A stretch of 31,011 nt of DNA from assembly GCA_046757965.1 (NCBI GenBank), contig JBHHZI010000020.1:1-31011 (forward strand), given 5' to 3'. The position numbers and the translations under genes are program-made. A model generated the notes under the pieces. The model saw nothing but the letters and a program-made list of their open reading frames with translations, was not told where the DNA came from and made no database searches. Origin of the DNA: JBHHZI01 sp046757965. Its GTDB lineage: Bacteria > Acidobacteriota > Polarisedimenticolia > SMYD01. This document shows, piece after piece, positions 23,843 to 31,011 of this stretch. Position 1 is the stretch's first letter. Each line of letters begins with the position of its first letter.

Positions 23843-24988
23843 ATGCCGACCAATCCCCTCATCGCCCTGAACAGGGCCGGCCAGTCGGTCTGGCTGGACA
23901 ATCTCGCCCGCCCCCTGATCGCCGGAGGCAAACTGACGAGACTGATCCGCGAGGACGGCATCTCCGGCATCACGTCCAACCCGGTGATCTTTCGCAACGC
24001 CATGCTGTCGGGCACGGCCTACGATGCCGGGATCCACGACCTGGCCGCGGTCGGGCGATCGACCCGGGAGATCTACGAGACGCTCGCCATCGAGGACATC
24101 CAGGCCGCGGCCGACCAGCTCCGACCGGTCCATGAGGCAACCGCGGGCGTTGACGGGCAGGTCAGCCTCGAGGTCTCTCCGCACCTCGCGCGGGACGCGG
24201 ACGGGACCGTCGCCGAGGCGCGACGGCTCTGGGAGGCGGTGGACCGGCCCAATCTTCTGATCAAGATTCCCGGCACCAGCGAGGCGTTGCCGGCCATCGA
24301 GGAATGCCTGGCGACCGGTATCAACGTTAATATCACGCTGCTGTTCTCCATCGACATGCATCGCCAGGTGATCGACGCGTACTTCCGGGCGCTGACGCGC
24401 CGTCAGGCCGCTGGCCAGCCCCTGAACACGGTCGCCTCCGTCGCCAGCTTCTTCCTGAGCCGGATCGACACGGCGGTGGACGCTGAACTCGATGCCCTCA
24501 TCGCGCGAGGAGACGGCGCCGATGACGCCCGGGCGCTGGCGGGCCGGGCCGCCGTCGCCAGCGCCCAGCTCGCCTACGGTCTCTGGACCGAGATGCACAC
24601 CGGCGATCGCTGGGCGAAGCTGGCGCGTGGCGGCGCGCGTGTTCAACGGCCGCTCTGGGCGAGCACGTCGACCAAGAATCCTGATTATTCCGACGTGATG
24701 TACGTCGAGCCGCTCGTCGGGCCATCCACGGTGAACACCATGCCGGAGGTCACCATCGACGCCTTCCGTGACCACGGCGAGGTCGCCCGCCGGGTGGATG
24801 CCGACCTGCCCGGTGCGCGGGATGTGACGCACCGTCTGGCCGGGCTGGGCGTGGATCTGCCGGCCATCACCGACCGCCTGGTGAGCGAGGGCATCACCAA
24901 GTTCATCGACCCGTTCGACGAACTTCTCGCCACTCTCGACGGCAAGCGCGTCGCCACACTGCCGGCGGACCAGCAACCCGTGAGCTGA
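23843..24988 (+). CDS. tal: Transaldolase (long, mycobacterial-type)
   Basis: A 381-aa cytoplasmic enzyme of the non-oxidative pentose phosphate pathway. It moves a dihydroxyacetone unit from sedoheptulose 7-phosphate to glyceraldehyde 3-phosphate. Family marks are GQSVWLDNLAR, GITSNPVIF, SLEVSPHLARD, and NLLIKIPGT with the Schiff-base Lys at 141. INVNITLLFS, ASVASFFLSRID and QRPLWASTSTKNP follow. The length and the SxWLDN...SNPxIF wording fit the mycobacterial type rather than the short TalC type. The ATG at 23843 is preceded by GAGGTG at 23831. A GTG at 23834 overlaps that ribosome site and is less likely. Confidence 0.93.
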   Translation: MPTNPLIALNRAGQSVWLDNLARPLIAGGKLTRLIREDGISGITSNPVIFRNAMLSGTAYDAGIHDLAAVGRSTREIYETLAIEDIQAAADQLRPVHEATAGVDGQVSLEVSPHLARDADGTVAEARRLWEAVDRPNLLIKIPGTSEALPAIEECLATGINVNITLLFSIDMHRQVIDAYFRALTRRQAAGQPLNTVASVASFFLSRIDTAVDAELDALIARGDGADDARALAGRAAVASAQLAYGLWTEMHTGDRWAKLARGGARVQRPLWASTSTKNPDYSDVMYVEPLVGPSTVNTMPEVTIDAFRDHGEVARRVDADLPGARDVTHRLAGLGVDLPAITDRLVSEGITKFIDPFDELLATLDGKRVATLPADQQPVS

Positions 24989-25032
24989 CACCGAGAGCGC
25001 CGGCCCACGGGTCATGGTCGCGTCGCGCCGGT

Positions 25033-26112
25033 TCAGCCTTCAGCGGCCGGCTTGGGTTCGTCGGTCTTCAGCAGGTCATCGAGTTTCTTGTCGACGACCT
25101 TGCCGGCGTCGTACTTGCTCACCGTCACGGCGAATTCAAAACCGTCCCGGGCGACATAGCGCTGCCCGCTGTCGGCATCCTTCTCCGCACCGATGCGGTA
25201 CTTGATCACCTCCGGTTCCGGAACCGCCTCCTTCTCCTCTGCCGGCGTCTCCACCGGCTGGGTCTGGTCCTGTTCTGCCGGCGTCGAGGCCACGTCCGCG
25301 CTCTCCGGCGCCTTCGGCGTGCGCACGAGCGCGACCTGGGCGACGGGGTGATCCAGGCCCTGGGCACTTCCATCGATCTTCCCGATCGGATCGATCAGCC
25401 ACATCGAGGCCAGCCCGCGCACGAAGGTGTCCACCTTGGACGCATCCAGCTCCTTGCCCGAGGCGCTGGCCGGCGAGGCGATGGACCAGACGCCGTTCGT
25501 ACGGGCCAGACTGAACGCACCGGACGCATTCTCCACATCCACCGCAGTGATCTCGTCGAACGGAACGTCGACGAACTTCTTGTCGACCCAGGAGCCTGCA
25601 TCCGAGATCAGCTCCGACGTGGAGAATCCCATCGCCTCGAAGACATCATCCGTGTCCGTGGAGCGGACGTGAGTGATCCGATAGTTCGGTGAGGTGCCCA
25701 CCAGCAGGTCGACGTCGGGGTCGGCCGACGGGTCCTTCCAGACCTGCACACGGCGCTCGAAGTCATCGTCGGTGACCTTCAGGGCCGAGTGGTACCGGCT
25801 GCTGGTCACGACCGGCCGCCGGACATCGATGTCCTTGAGCTTGTCGAGGAGATCGCTGACCTTGCTGGCCGCGACCGGATAGTCGCCGGCCTCGGGCAGG
25901 ACCCAGCCATCGTCCTTGCGCGCCAGAACCACCGAGTGGTTCTCGCCGTCCGCGATGGCGACCTTCTCCGGTGTGATGGAGTCCAGGACCGGCAGCAGTT
26001 CATGGGGCGCGTCCACCGCTGCGGCGCCGGTCAGGCTCGAGAAATTGAGCGCGGCGATGAGGAGCAACTGGGCGGCGAGCAGCACGCCGAGGATGGTGTG
26101 GGTGCGATTCAT
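25033..26112 (-). CDS. DUF4340 protein of a Gld-type ABC operon
   Basis: A 359-aa protein with an N-terminal membrane anchor (ILGVLLAAQLLLIAALNF, 7-24) and an extracytoplasmic part. Features of DUF4340 include LARKDDGWVLPEAGDYPVAASKVSDLLDKLKDI and the second WVDKKFVDVPFDEITAVDVEN block, which read as repeated beta-rich modules. An acidic, Pro/Glu-rich segment (about 270-300) precedes the C-terminal domain. The family is of unknown biochemical role but often follows GldG-like genes, as here, 4 nt after the previous stop. AGGAGGGC ahead of the ATG lies inside the end of that gene. Confidence 0.85.
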   Translation of the reverse strand: MNRTHTILGVLLAAQLLLIAALNFSSLTGAAAVDAPHELLPVLDSITPEKVAIADGENHSVVLARKDDGWVLPEAGDYPVAASKVSDLLDKLKDIDVRRPVVTSSRYHSALKVTDDDFERRVQVWKDPSADPDVDLLVGTSPNYRITHVRSTDTDDVFEAMGFSTSELISDAGSWVDKKFVDVPFDEITAVDVENASGAFSLARTNGVWSIASPASASGKELDASKVDTFVRGLASMWLIDPIGKIDGSAQGLDHPVAQVALVRTPKAPESADVASTPAEQDQTQPVETPAEEKEAVPEPEVIKYRIGAEKDADSGQRYVARDGFEFAVTVSKYDAGKVVDKKLDDLLKTDEPKPAAEG

Positions 26113-26116
26113 CGGG

Positions 26117-28285
26117 TCAGCCCTCCTGGGAGGCGCGCCGGGTTCGGACCTGGACCGGTGCGACCGCGATCAGCGGCTCGGTGTTGCGCCGGCGCCACGC
26201 ACGATAGGTGCCCAGACCGAGCAACACGAGGATCGGAATGATGTAGTTGGCGCCCTCGACGGCCATCTCGGTGCCACGCTCCGTCCGGGCCAGTCGCCGG
26301 GCCCCCCCTCCGCGGGCCCGGATGCTGAGCATGTCGCTGTCCAGGTTGGTCCAGTCGATGAGATTCTGGACGAAGGCCAGATTCTCCGTGAAGAATCCAC
26401 CATGCTGGCGGCCCAGGGCGCGTGCCACGAAGTCACTGATGAACGCCGTGTCCCCGATGACCACCAGGCGCGTGTCGGTCGATTCCTTCAGGGGAACCTG
26501 CGTCGGCCCCGACTTTTCGGCGCCGCCCTCGGAAGAGGCGGAGTCCGATCCGGACGTCGGGGGTTGCTTGTCGGCGAAGAAGCTCTTGAACTTGCCGCTG
26601 AGTGCCACCGCCAGCAACTGGGGCTGGGTCCCCTCGGCCGGCACCGTGTAGTCGGTGTAGCGCACGCTGGACAGGTCGTCGCTGGTCCATGAGGCCGGCG
26701 ATGATCTGAGGATCTCCGTGACGTCGAGATCTCCGGCCTTCTCCGGATCCACCGAGATGGGGCTCCCCCAGTAGATACCGACCGCCTCCAGGCGGGCCGT
26801 CATCTCCCGGCTGAGGAGTCCTTCGTCCCGGACCTCGACCAGGTACGGATACGGCTTCATCACCCAGGTCCTGATGGTCCCCAGGACCGTCTGGCGAGCC
26901 TGGGGAATGGGGAGCGGCTGGTTGCGATCATCCAGGACCAGCGACTTCTGCACCGTGACGCCGTTGAAGGCGAGCCAGTCCTCGAGACCCGAATGCACCG
27001 GCGTGACCGACAGATCGCGTGTGAAGTTGGCCTCGTATGCCCCGCTGCAGAGAATCACGCGACCGCCCCGCATCATGTACTGGTCCAGGTTGTAAACCTG
27101 CTCGTCGCCGAAGTCCTTCGGCTTGAGCACCAGCAGCACATCGACGTCGCTGGGCACCGGTGAGGAGAGATTGACGTCCTGGACGGTGTAATCCTGACCG
27201 AGAACCTGCTTGATCTGCTGGTACTCCGGCGGCGGCTGCTGAGGCATCTGTCCCTGCATCTGGAGCTGCTGCATGACCTCGGGAGGAATCGACGGACCGG
27301 GCGCCACGACGCCGACCGTCTTCAGAAACCCCGGCGCCTCGCGACGCAGGGAGCTGTCCACCGCCTCGCGCACGGCCGCCGCCGTGACGCCCTCGGCGGC
27401 GAGCATGAGCTGCTCGATCCGGTCGCCGACCTGCAGGTAGCCGTTCAGGTAGAACTGCTGATCGCTGAACAGACCCAGGCTCATGGGCTGGGCGCCGAAG
27501 CGCGCCATCACGTCAGCTTGTGCCTGCTCACTGCTCGTCGGATCGATCTCCTCGTAGACGAATCGTCCGCCGGACTTCTCGCCCAGTTCCTGGGCAGCCT
27601 TCCGCACGGCATCGGGCACCTTGCTGAGGATGTCCGGCAACACGTCAGGCGTCATGACCGCCGTGAACTTCACGGGTCCTTCGATCTGGTCGAAGAGGTC
27701 CGCGGTGCTGTGGAACCCGTAGACCACCTTCTTGATCGCCCGTGTCAGGTCGTACTCGAGATTGCGGAGATGCACGTCGATATCGCCATCCGGCAGCGGG
27801 TCCACCTGGATGAGATCCTGGAAGCCGTAGCGGACGTACTGGTCGCCGTAGCGCACCACCACCGCGAAGTAGGCATTGACGATGCCGCTCTCGTACTTCG
27901 AGGCCAGCCGGAACGGCGTGCTCTCGACCCCGAAACGGTCGTTGGCCTCCTGTTCGGCCACCTCGTCCTCCCCGGGGTCGACGATCTCGATGTGAACGCG
28001 ATCACGAGACAGCGCCCGGTACTCCTCGAGGAGGTCCTGGATGGCCGGCACCAGCGGCGCCAGCTTCGGGTGCGTGCGCCGGGAGAAGTACCCGGTGATC
28101 GTCAGGTTGTCATCGAGCGACGACAGCAGGCGCCGGGTGGCCGGAGTGATGGAATAGATCCCCTCCTCGGTGAGATCCGCACGCATCCAGGAAAACCCCG
28201 CGATCAGGATATTGAAGGCCACGAGATTCAACGCGGCCAGAACCAGCGTCAGCACCAGTGAACTCTTCAGCATGCGCTTGTTCAT
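26117..28285 (-). CDS. GldG-like ABC transporter auxiliary protein
   Basis: A 722-aa protein with one N-terminal membrane helix (about 8-34), a large extracytoplasmic region and a C-terminal helix (IIPILVLLGLGTYRAWRRR, near 680-698). The opening (DLTEEGIYSITPATRRLLSSLDDNLTITGYFS) is the hallmark of the GldG/ABC-2 auxiliary family. The central part has DVNLSSPVPSDVDVLLVLKPKDFGDEQVYNLDQYMMRGGRVILC, like the glutamine-amidotransferase-fold domain of the family. A Met/Gln/Pro-rich stretch (about 330-350) looks like a linker. GAGGGAG precedes the ATG, and the permease ends 12 nt upstream. Known in gliding Bacteroidota as part of GldAFG, but widespread in non-gliders. Confidence 0.88.
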   Translation of the reverse strand: MNKRMLKSSLVLTLVLAALNLVAFNILIAGFSWMRADLTEEGIYSITPATRRLLSSLDDNLTITGYFSRRTHPKLAPLVPAIQDLLEEYRALSRDRVHIEIVDPGEDEVAEQEANDRFGVESTPFRLASKYESGIVNAYFAVVVRYGDQYVRYGFQDLIQVDPLPDGDIDVHLRNLEYDLTRAIKKVVYGFHSTADLFDQIEGPVKFTAVMTPDVLPDILSKVPDAVRKAAQELGEKSGGRFVYEEIDPTSSEQAQADVMARFGAQPMSLGLFSDQQFYLNGYLQVGDRIEQLMLAAEGVTAAAVREAVDSSLRREAPGFLKTVGVVAPGPSIPPEVMQQLQMQGQMPQQPPPEYQQIKQVLGQDYTVQDVNLSSPVPSDVDVLLVLKPKDFGDEQVYNLDQYMMRGGRVILCSGAYEANFTRDLSVTPVHSGLEDWLAFNGVTVQKSLVLDDRNQPLPIPQARQTVLGTIRTWVMKPYPYLVEVRDEGLLSREMTARLEAVGIYWGSPISVDPEKAGDLDVTEILRSSPASWTSDDLSSVRYTDYTVPAEGTQPQLLAVALSGKFKSFFADKQPPTSGSDSASSEGGAEKSGPTQVPLKESTDTRLVVIGDTAFISDFVARALGRQHGGFFTENLAFVQNLIDWTNLDSDMLSIRARGGGARRLARTERGTEMAVEGANYIIPILVLLGLGTYRAWRRRNTEPLIAVAPVQVRTRRASQEG

Positions 28286-28297
28286 GTTCGCGCTCCC

Positions 28298-29020
28298 TCA
28301 GGCCCACCGCCGGGCTCGCAGCGCGCCCACGGAGGCGGCCAGGAAGAACCCGGTCAGGCTGACGTAGTAGACAAGATCGCGCACATCGATGACGCCGCGG
28401 GCGACGCTCTCGAAACGGCTCGATGTTCCCAGAGCGCGAAACAGTGCGGCGGTGGCGTCGGGGAACAGCCCGGAGAACGCCTCCGTCCCCATGCCGTAGA
28501 GGCCGAGACAGATGACCAGGGCCAGAATGAATGCCAGGATCTGATTCTCGGTGGTGGCGGAGATGAACTGTCCGGCCGCGAGGTAGGCCCCACCCAGGAG
28601 CAGACCACCCACGTAGCCTCCGATGACGGGACCCCAGTCAAGATCTCCCAGGGTACTCACCGAGATCGGCAGCGCCAGGGTCAACGCCAGCCCGGCGCCC
28701 ACCAGGGCCCAGCTCGCCAGGAACTTGCCCAGCACCAGCTCCGTGTGCCGTGCCGGCAGGGTCAGGAGAACCTCCATGGTGCCCTGCTTGTCCTCCTCGG
28801 CCCAGAGGCGCATGGTCAGCGCCGGCACCAGCAGCACCATGAGGAAGGGCAAGCTGTCGAACAGGCCGCGCAGGTCGGCGCGGCCGCGGGCGAAGAACGC
28901 GTCCACGTTGAAGAAGGTGAACAGCGCCGCACCGACGAACACGAGAAGGAAGATGTAGGCGATCGGCGAGTTGAAGTACGCCCTCAGCTCCCGGCTCGCC
29001 ACCGCGCGGATGCGTGTCAT
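28298..29020 (-). CDS. ABC-2 type permease (GldF-like)
   Basis: A 240-aa inner-membrane permease with about six hydrophobic helices. It opens with AVASRELRAYFNSPIAYIFLLVFVGAALFTFF, the wording typical of GldF and the related NosY-type permeases. FLMVLLVPALTMRLWAEEDKQGTMEVLLTLPA, the conserved cytoplasmic turn, follows. It pairs with the ATPase, whose stop overlaps its ATG by 4 nt (ATGA). Substrate unknown. Confidence 0.88.
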   Translation of the reverse strand: MTRIRAVASRELRAYFNSPIAYIFLLVFVGAALFTFFNVDAFFARGRADLRGLFDSLPFLMVLLVPALTMRLWAEEDKQGTMEVLLTLPARHTELVLGKFLASWALVGAGLALTLALPISVSTLGDLDWGPVIGGYVGGLLLGGAYLAAGQFISATTENQILAFILALVICLGLYGMGTEAFSGLFPDATAALFRALGTSSRFESVARGVIDVRDLVYYVSLTGFFLAASVGALRARRWA

Positions 29021-29955
29021 GCCGCCACCTCCTCGCCTGTCTCCGTCAGCTCACGGAATACCTGTTCGAGTGACTTGTCATTCCGGTGGAGATCGCGGAG
29101 TCGCCAGCCGCGGGCCCTGGCAATCTCGGACACCGTCTCTCCCATCTCGCGGTTCTCGGCCAGTCGCAGGTGGAAGGTGACGAACTCGCCCTCCTCATCG
29201 TGCCTCTCCACCGCGGTGACGCCCTCGAGACCGGAGAACAGTGCCTGGGCCGCGCCGGGGTCGTCCGGCGCGATGGTCACCGACTGCACACTGGAGCGGG
29301 TCAGGTCCTCGAGCGACCCATCGGCGCGCACACGGCCATCGATCAGGATCACCGCCCGGCCGCAAGAAGCCTCGACCTCGGGAAGGATGTGCGTGGAGAG
29401 GATGATGGTCTTCTTCTGACCCATCCGCCGGATGAGGTCGCGCACCTCGACGATCTGGTTCGGGTCCAGCCCGGTGGTCGGCTCGTCGAGAATGAGGATC
29501 TCCGGGTCATGCAGGATGGCGCCGGCCAGTCCGACACGCTGGCGAAACCCCTTGGAGAGTTGCCCGATGGGACGCGTCAGCACGTCCGTGATGCAGCACT
29601 CGTCCACCACCTGACCAAAACGCTGCCGCCGGGTCGCCGGCTCCAGCCCCCGCATGTCGGCCATGAACCGCAGGTACTCCTGCACCAGCATGTCGCCGTA
29701 AAGCGGTGCATTCTCAGGCAAATACCCGATCTTGCTCTGGACGACGAGGGGCTCGTCGATGACGTCGTGCCCGGCGACGGTGGCCGTCCCCGAGGTGGGG
29801 AGCAGATAGCCCACCAGGATCTTCATCGCCGTGGTCTTGCCGGCTCCGTTGGGGCCCAGCAGACCGACGACTTCACCCGCCTGGATCGACACGGAGATGC
29901 GCCTCAGCGCGGTGGTCTCTCCGTAATTCTTCTCCAGGTCCGTGATCTCGATCAT
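29017..29955 (-). CDS. ABC transporter ATPase (GldA-like)
   Basis: A 312-aa ATPase, first gene of the four-gene operon. Walker A GPNGAGKTT (34-42), signature LSKGF (133-137), Walker B ILILDEP with catalytic E158, and switch H189 (STHIL) are all intact. After about residue 215 comes a regulatory domain like that of ABC-2 ATPases (SVQSVTIAPDDPGAAQALFSGLEG). The ending DKSLEQVFRELT is the usual family close. AGGAGGAAG lies just before the ATG. It energises the permease encoded next. Confidence 0.92.
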   Translation of the reverse strand: MIEITDLEKNYGETTALRRISVSIQAGEVVGLLGPNGAGKTTAMKILVGYLLPTSGTATVAGHDVIDEPLVVQSKIGYLPENAPLYGDMLVQEYLRFMADMRGLEPATRRQRFGQVVDECCITDVLTRPIGQLSKGFRQRVGLAGAILHDPEILILDEPTTGLDPNQIVEVRDLIRRMGQKKTIILSTHILPEVEASCGRAVILIDGRVRADGSLEDLTRSSVQSVTIAPDDPGAAQALFSGLEGVTAVERHDEEGEFVTFHLRLAENREMGETVSEIARARGWRLRDLHRNDKSLEQVFRELTETGEEVAA

Positions 29956-30102
29956 GCTTCCTCCTGCATCACAAAGATCGCCATGTGACGGCGGGGCCTT
30001 GTGGCGTGGTCCGGACGGGAAAAGAGCGGACGGATCTTCAGGTGCCGTGGTCTCACAGCGGTCGTCAAATTCCGCAGCATCTCCATGCGTGAAAGGACGC
30101 AG

Positions 30103-30132
30103 ATTTTACCGCCGCCGGCCGCAAGCCGTCAA
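30103..30132 (-). promoter_or_regulatory. Sigma-70 promoter of the Gld-type ABC operon
   Basis: On the minus strand TTGACG (30132-30127), an 18-bp spacer, then TAAAAT (30108-30103). Five of six bases match consensus in each hexamer. Transcription would begin near 30096, leaving a leader of about 140 nt. Confidence 0.6.
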
Positions 30133-30220
30133 TCGTGCCGGTCTGTCACCGGGGGGCGAGCGGGCAGGCGCCGGCCGGCGCCCCGGGCCCATTTCGGCCG
30201 TCGCCTGGTCCGGTGCCGAG

Positions 30221-30248
30221 TTGACCTGCGCGGGAGGCGGTCTTACAC
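30221..30248 (+). promoter_or_regulatory. Candidate promoter of the hsp20-like gene
   Basis: TTGACC (30221-30226), a 16-bp spacer and TTACAC (30243-30248). It is a moderate sigma-70 match about 130 nt before the start codon. Confidence 0.3.
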
Positions 30249-30376
30249 CTAGAGCAGGCCAGGATCGACAGATTATCCCCGGCCGGCCCGGCCGACCACC
30301 GGGCAAACAACCGATTCAACAGGGGCCGCGGGCCGTCCGGAGAATGGTGCGGCGAGCGACCCGGAAAGGACATTCC

Positions 30377-30901
30377 ATGTATCGAACGACGACTCTCTTC
30401 GATGAGCTCTCACAGGTTTTTCAGGGTCTCGACGAGGCCCTCAGCGCGGCCGACCCCACGGCCAACCGCCTACGGCTGTGGCCGGCCCCGACACGGGCTC
30501 TGGCGCGCCTGTCGTCTGGCACCGGACGCTTCTGCCCGCCGGTGGAGGTCGCCCGGCGAGACAAGGACCTCGTCTTTCGCGCCGAACTCCCTGGTGTGAA
30601 GCCGGAGGAGCTGGATGTCCAGGTCATCGACGGGCACCTGGTCCTGCGCGGTGAGAAGAAGGCCGCCGCCGAGGAACAGGACGCCAACGTGTTCTACCGC
30701 GAGGTCACCCACGGCACCTTCGAGCGCTCGTTCATTCTGCCCGAGGGGGTGACCGCCGAGTCGGTACAGGCCCGCTTCGACAACGGCGTGCTGACCGTCA
30801 CCATCCCCGAGGCCACGGCGCTGGAGGGAACCCGGCGGGTGCCGATCCAGATCGAGGGCGGCAAGACCGCGGCAACCACCGAGGTCAAGAAGTCAGCTTG
30901 A
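30377..30901 (+). CDS. Small heat-shock protein, Hsp20/alpha-crystallin family
   Basis: A 174-aa ATP-independent chaperone that holds unfolding proteins in the cytoplasm. An N-terminal arm (1-52) with MYRTTTLFDELSQVF is typical. The alpha-crystallin domain runs from about 53 to 150 and includes FRAELPGVKPEELDVQVIDGHLVLRGEKK, FYREVTHGTFERSFILPEGV and the FDNGVLTVTIPEA box. After it, VPIQIE supplies the I-x-I motif used in oligomer assembly. GGAAAGGA precedes the ATG by 6 nt. A clear intrinsic terminator follows, so it is probably monocistronic. Confidence 0.93.
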   Translation: MYRTTTLFDELSQVFQGLDEALSAADPTANRLRLWPAPTRALARLSSGTGRFCPPVEVARRDKDLVFRAELPGVKPEELDVQVIDGHLVLRGEKKAAAEEQDANVFYREVTHGTFERSFILPEGVTAESVQARFDNGVLTVTIPEATALEGTRRVPIQIEGGKTAATTEVKKSA

Positions 30902-30944
30902 CCCACCGTCTTCCGGCACGGGCGAAGACGGCATCCACTGGACG

Positions 30945-30974
30945 GGGCCGGGACAGATCCCGGCCCTTTTATTT
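30945..30974 (+). terminator. Intrinsic terminator of the hsp20-like gene
   Basis: GGGCCGGG (30945-30952) pairs perfectly with CCCGGCCC (30959-30966) across a 6-nt loop, followed by TTTTATTT. It lies 43 nt after the stop codon. Confidence 0.88.
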
Positions 30975-31011
30975 GCTGCAGGGAACGCATCCGGGGGGCG
31001 GGGGGGGACCC

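Larger units (their letters stand above)
29956..30376. other. Intergenic region between the divergent ABC operon and hsp20-like gene
   Basis: These 421 bases carry no supported gene. They contain a good minus-strand promoter (30103-30132) and a weaker plus-strand candidate (30221-30248). I found no CIRCE-type inverted repeat and no convincing sigma-32 promoter ahead of the heat-shock gene. Confidence 0.5.

Noticed and set aside
29956..30376. CIRCE or sigma-32 control ahead of the hsp20-like gene
   Set aside because: I looked for the TTAGCACTC/GAGTGCTAA inverted repeat and a CTTGAA...CCCCAT arrangement and found neither.
1..31011. tRNA, rRNA, CRISPR arrays, insertion sequences or phage genes
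   Set aside because: No cloverleaf, regularly spaced repeats, transposase motif or integrase was visible. A tRNAscan, Infernal or CRISPR search would settle it.

Overview
This 31 kb window is high-GC DNA (roughly two-thirds G+C by eye) from a Gram-negative-type bacterium. It has RND efflux machinery, lipoprotein signals, exported hydrolases and an S1/P1 nuclease. There is no rRNA, tRNA, CRISPR array, transposase or phage gene, so it reads as ordinary chromosome. The gene set (S9 dipeptidyl-peptidase-like enzyme, D-aminoacylase-like lipoprotein, Gld-type ABC operon with DUF4340, mycobacterial-type transaldolase) would fit Acidobacteriota or another deep Gram-negative phylum. That placement is inference, because no marker gene is present.

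The main result is at 1718-2479 on the minus strand. A peroxiredoxin-glutaredoxin fusion carries an in-frame TGA exactly where the peroxidatic cysteine of the PxxxTxxC motif belongs. Just downstream is a hairpin with a 9-bp perfect stem, a 5-nt loop and four further outer pairs, placed as a bacterial SECIS element should be. The reading frame continues open on both sides, and a strong Shine-Dalgarno precedes the true ATG. This is almost certainly a selenocysteine peroxidase that ordinary gene calling would truncate to a start after the TGA.

Layout. 1-1565 (+): a secreted ten-cysteine small protein behind a near-consensus promoter, then an exported protein of unknown function. 1718-2479 (-): the selenoprotein. 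2933-10711 (+): an efflux operon of RND permease, membrane fusion lipoprotein and second RND permease. 10866-11804 (+): an exported S1/P1 nuclease with an Ada-like zinc-binding tail. 11832-13999 (-): a PAS histidine kinase translationally coupled to a receiver protein with an RsbW-like ATPase output. 14231-18835 (-): a methyltransferase, an exported transglutaminase-like protein and an S9 peptidase.

19013-19693 (+): a protein with two PARP-type zinc fingers, rare in bacteria. 19753-22462 (-): an amidohydrolase lipoprotein and a CDF metal exporter. 22486-24988 (+): a ferredoxin-NADP reductase-like flavoprotein, a small membrane protein and transaldolase. 25033-29955 (-): a four-gene Gld-like ABC transporter operon. 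30377-30901 (+): an Hsp20 chaperone followed by an intrinsic terminator.

Redox and envelope stress are common themes: Sec-peroxidase, NADP reductase and transaldolase (NADPH supply), Hsp20, RND and CDF export. No single pathway spans the window. No selA, selB, selC or selD is present, so the selenocysteine call predicts them elsewhere in the genome.
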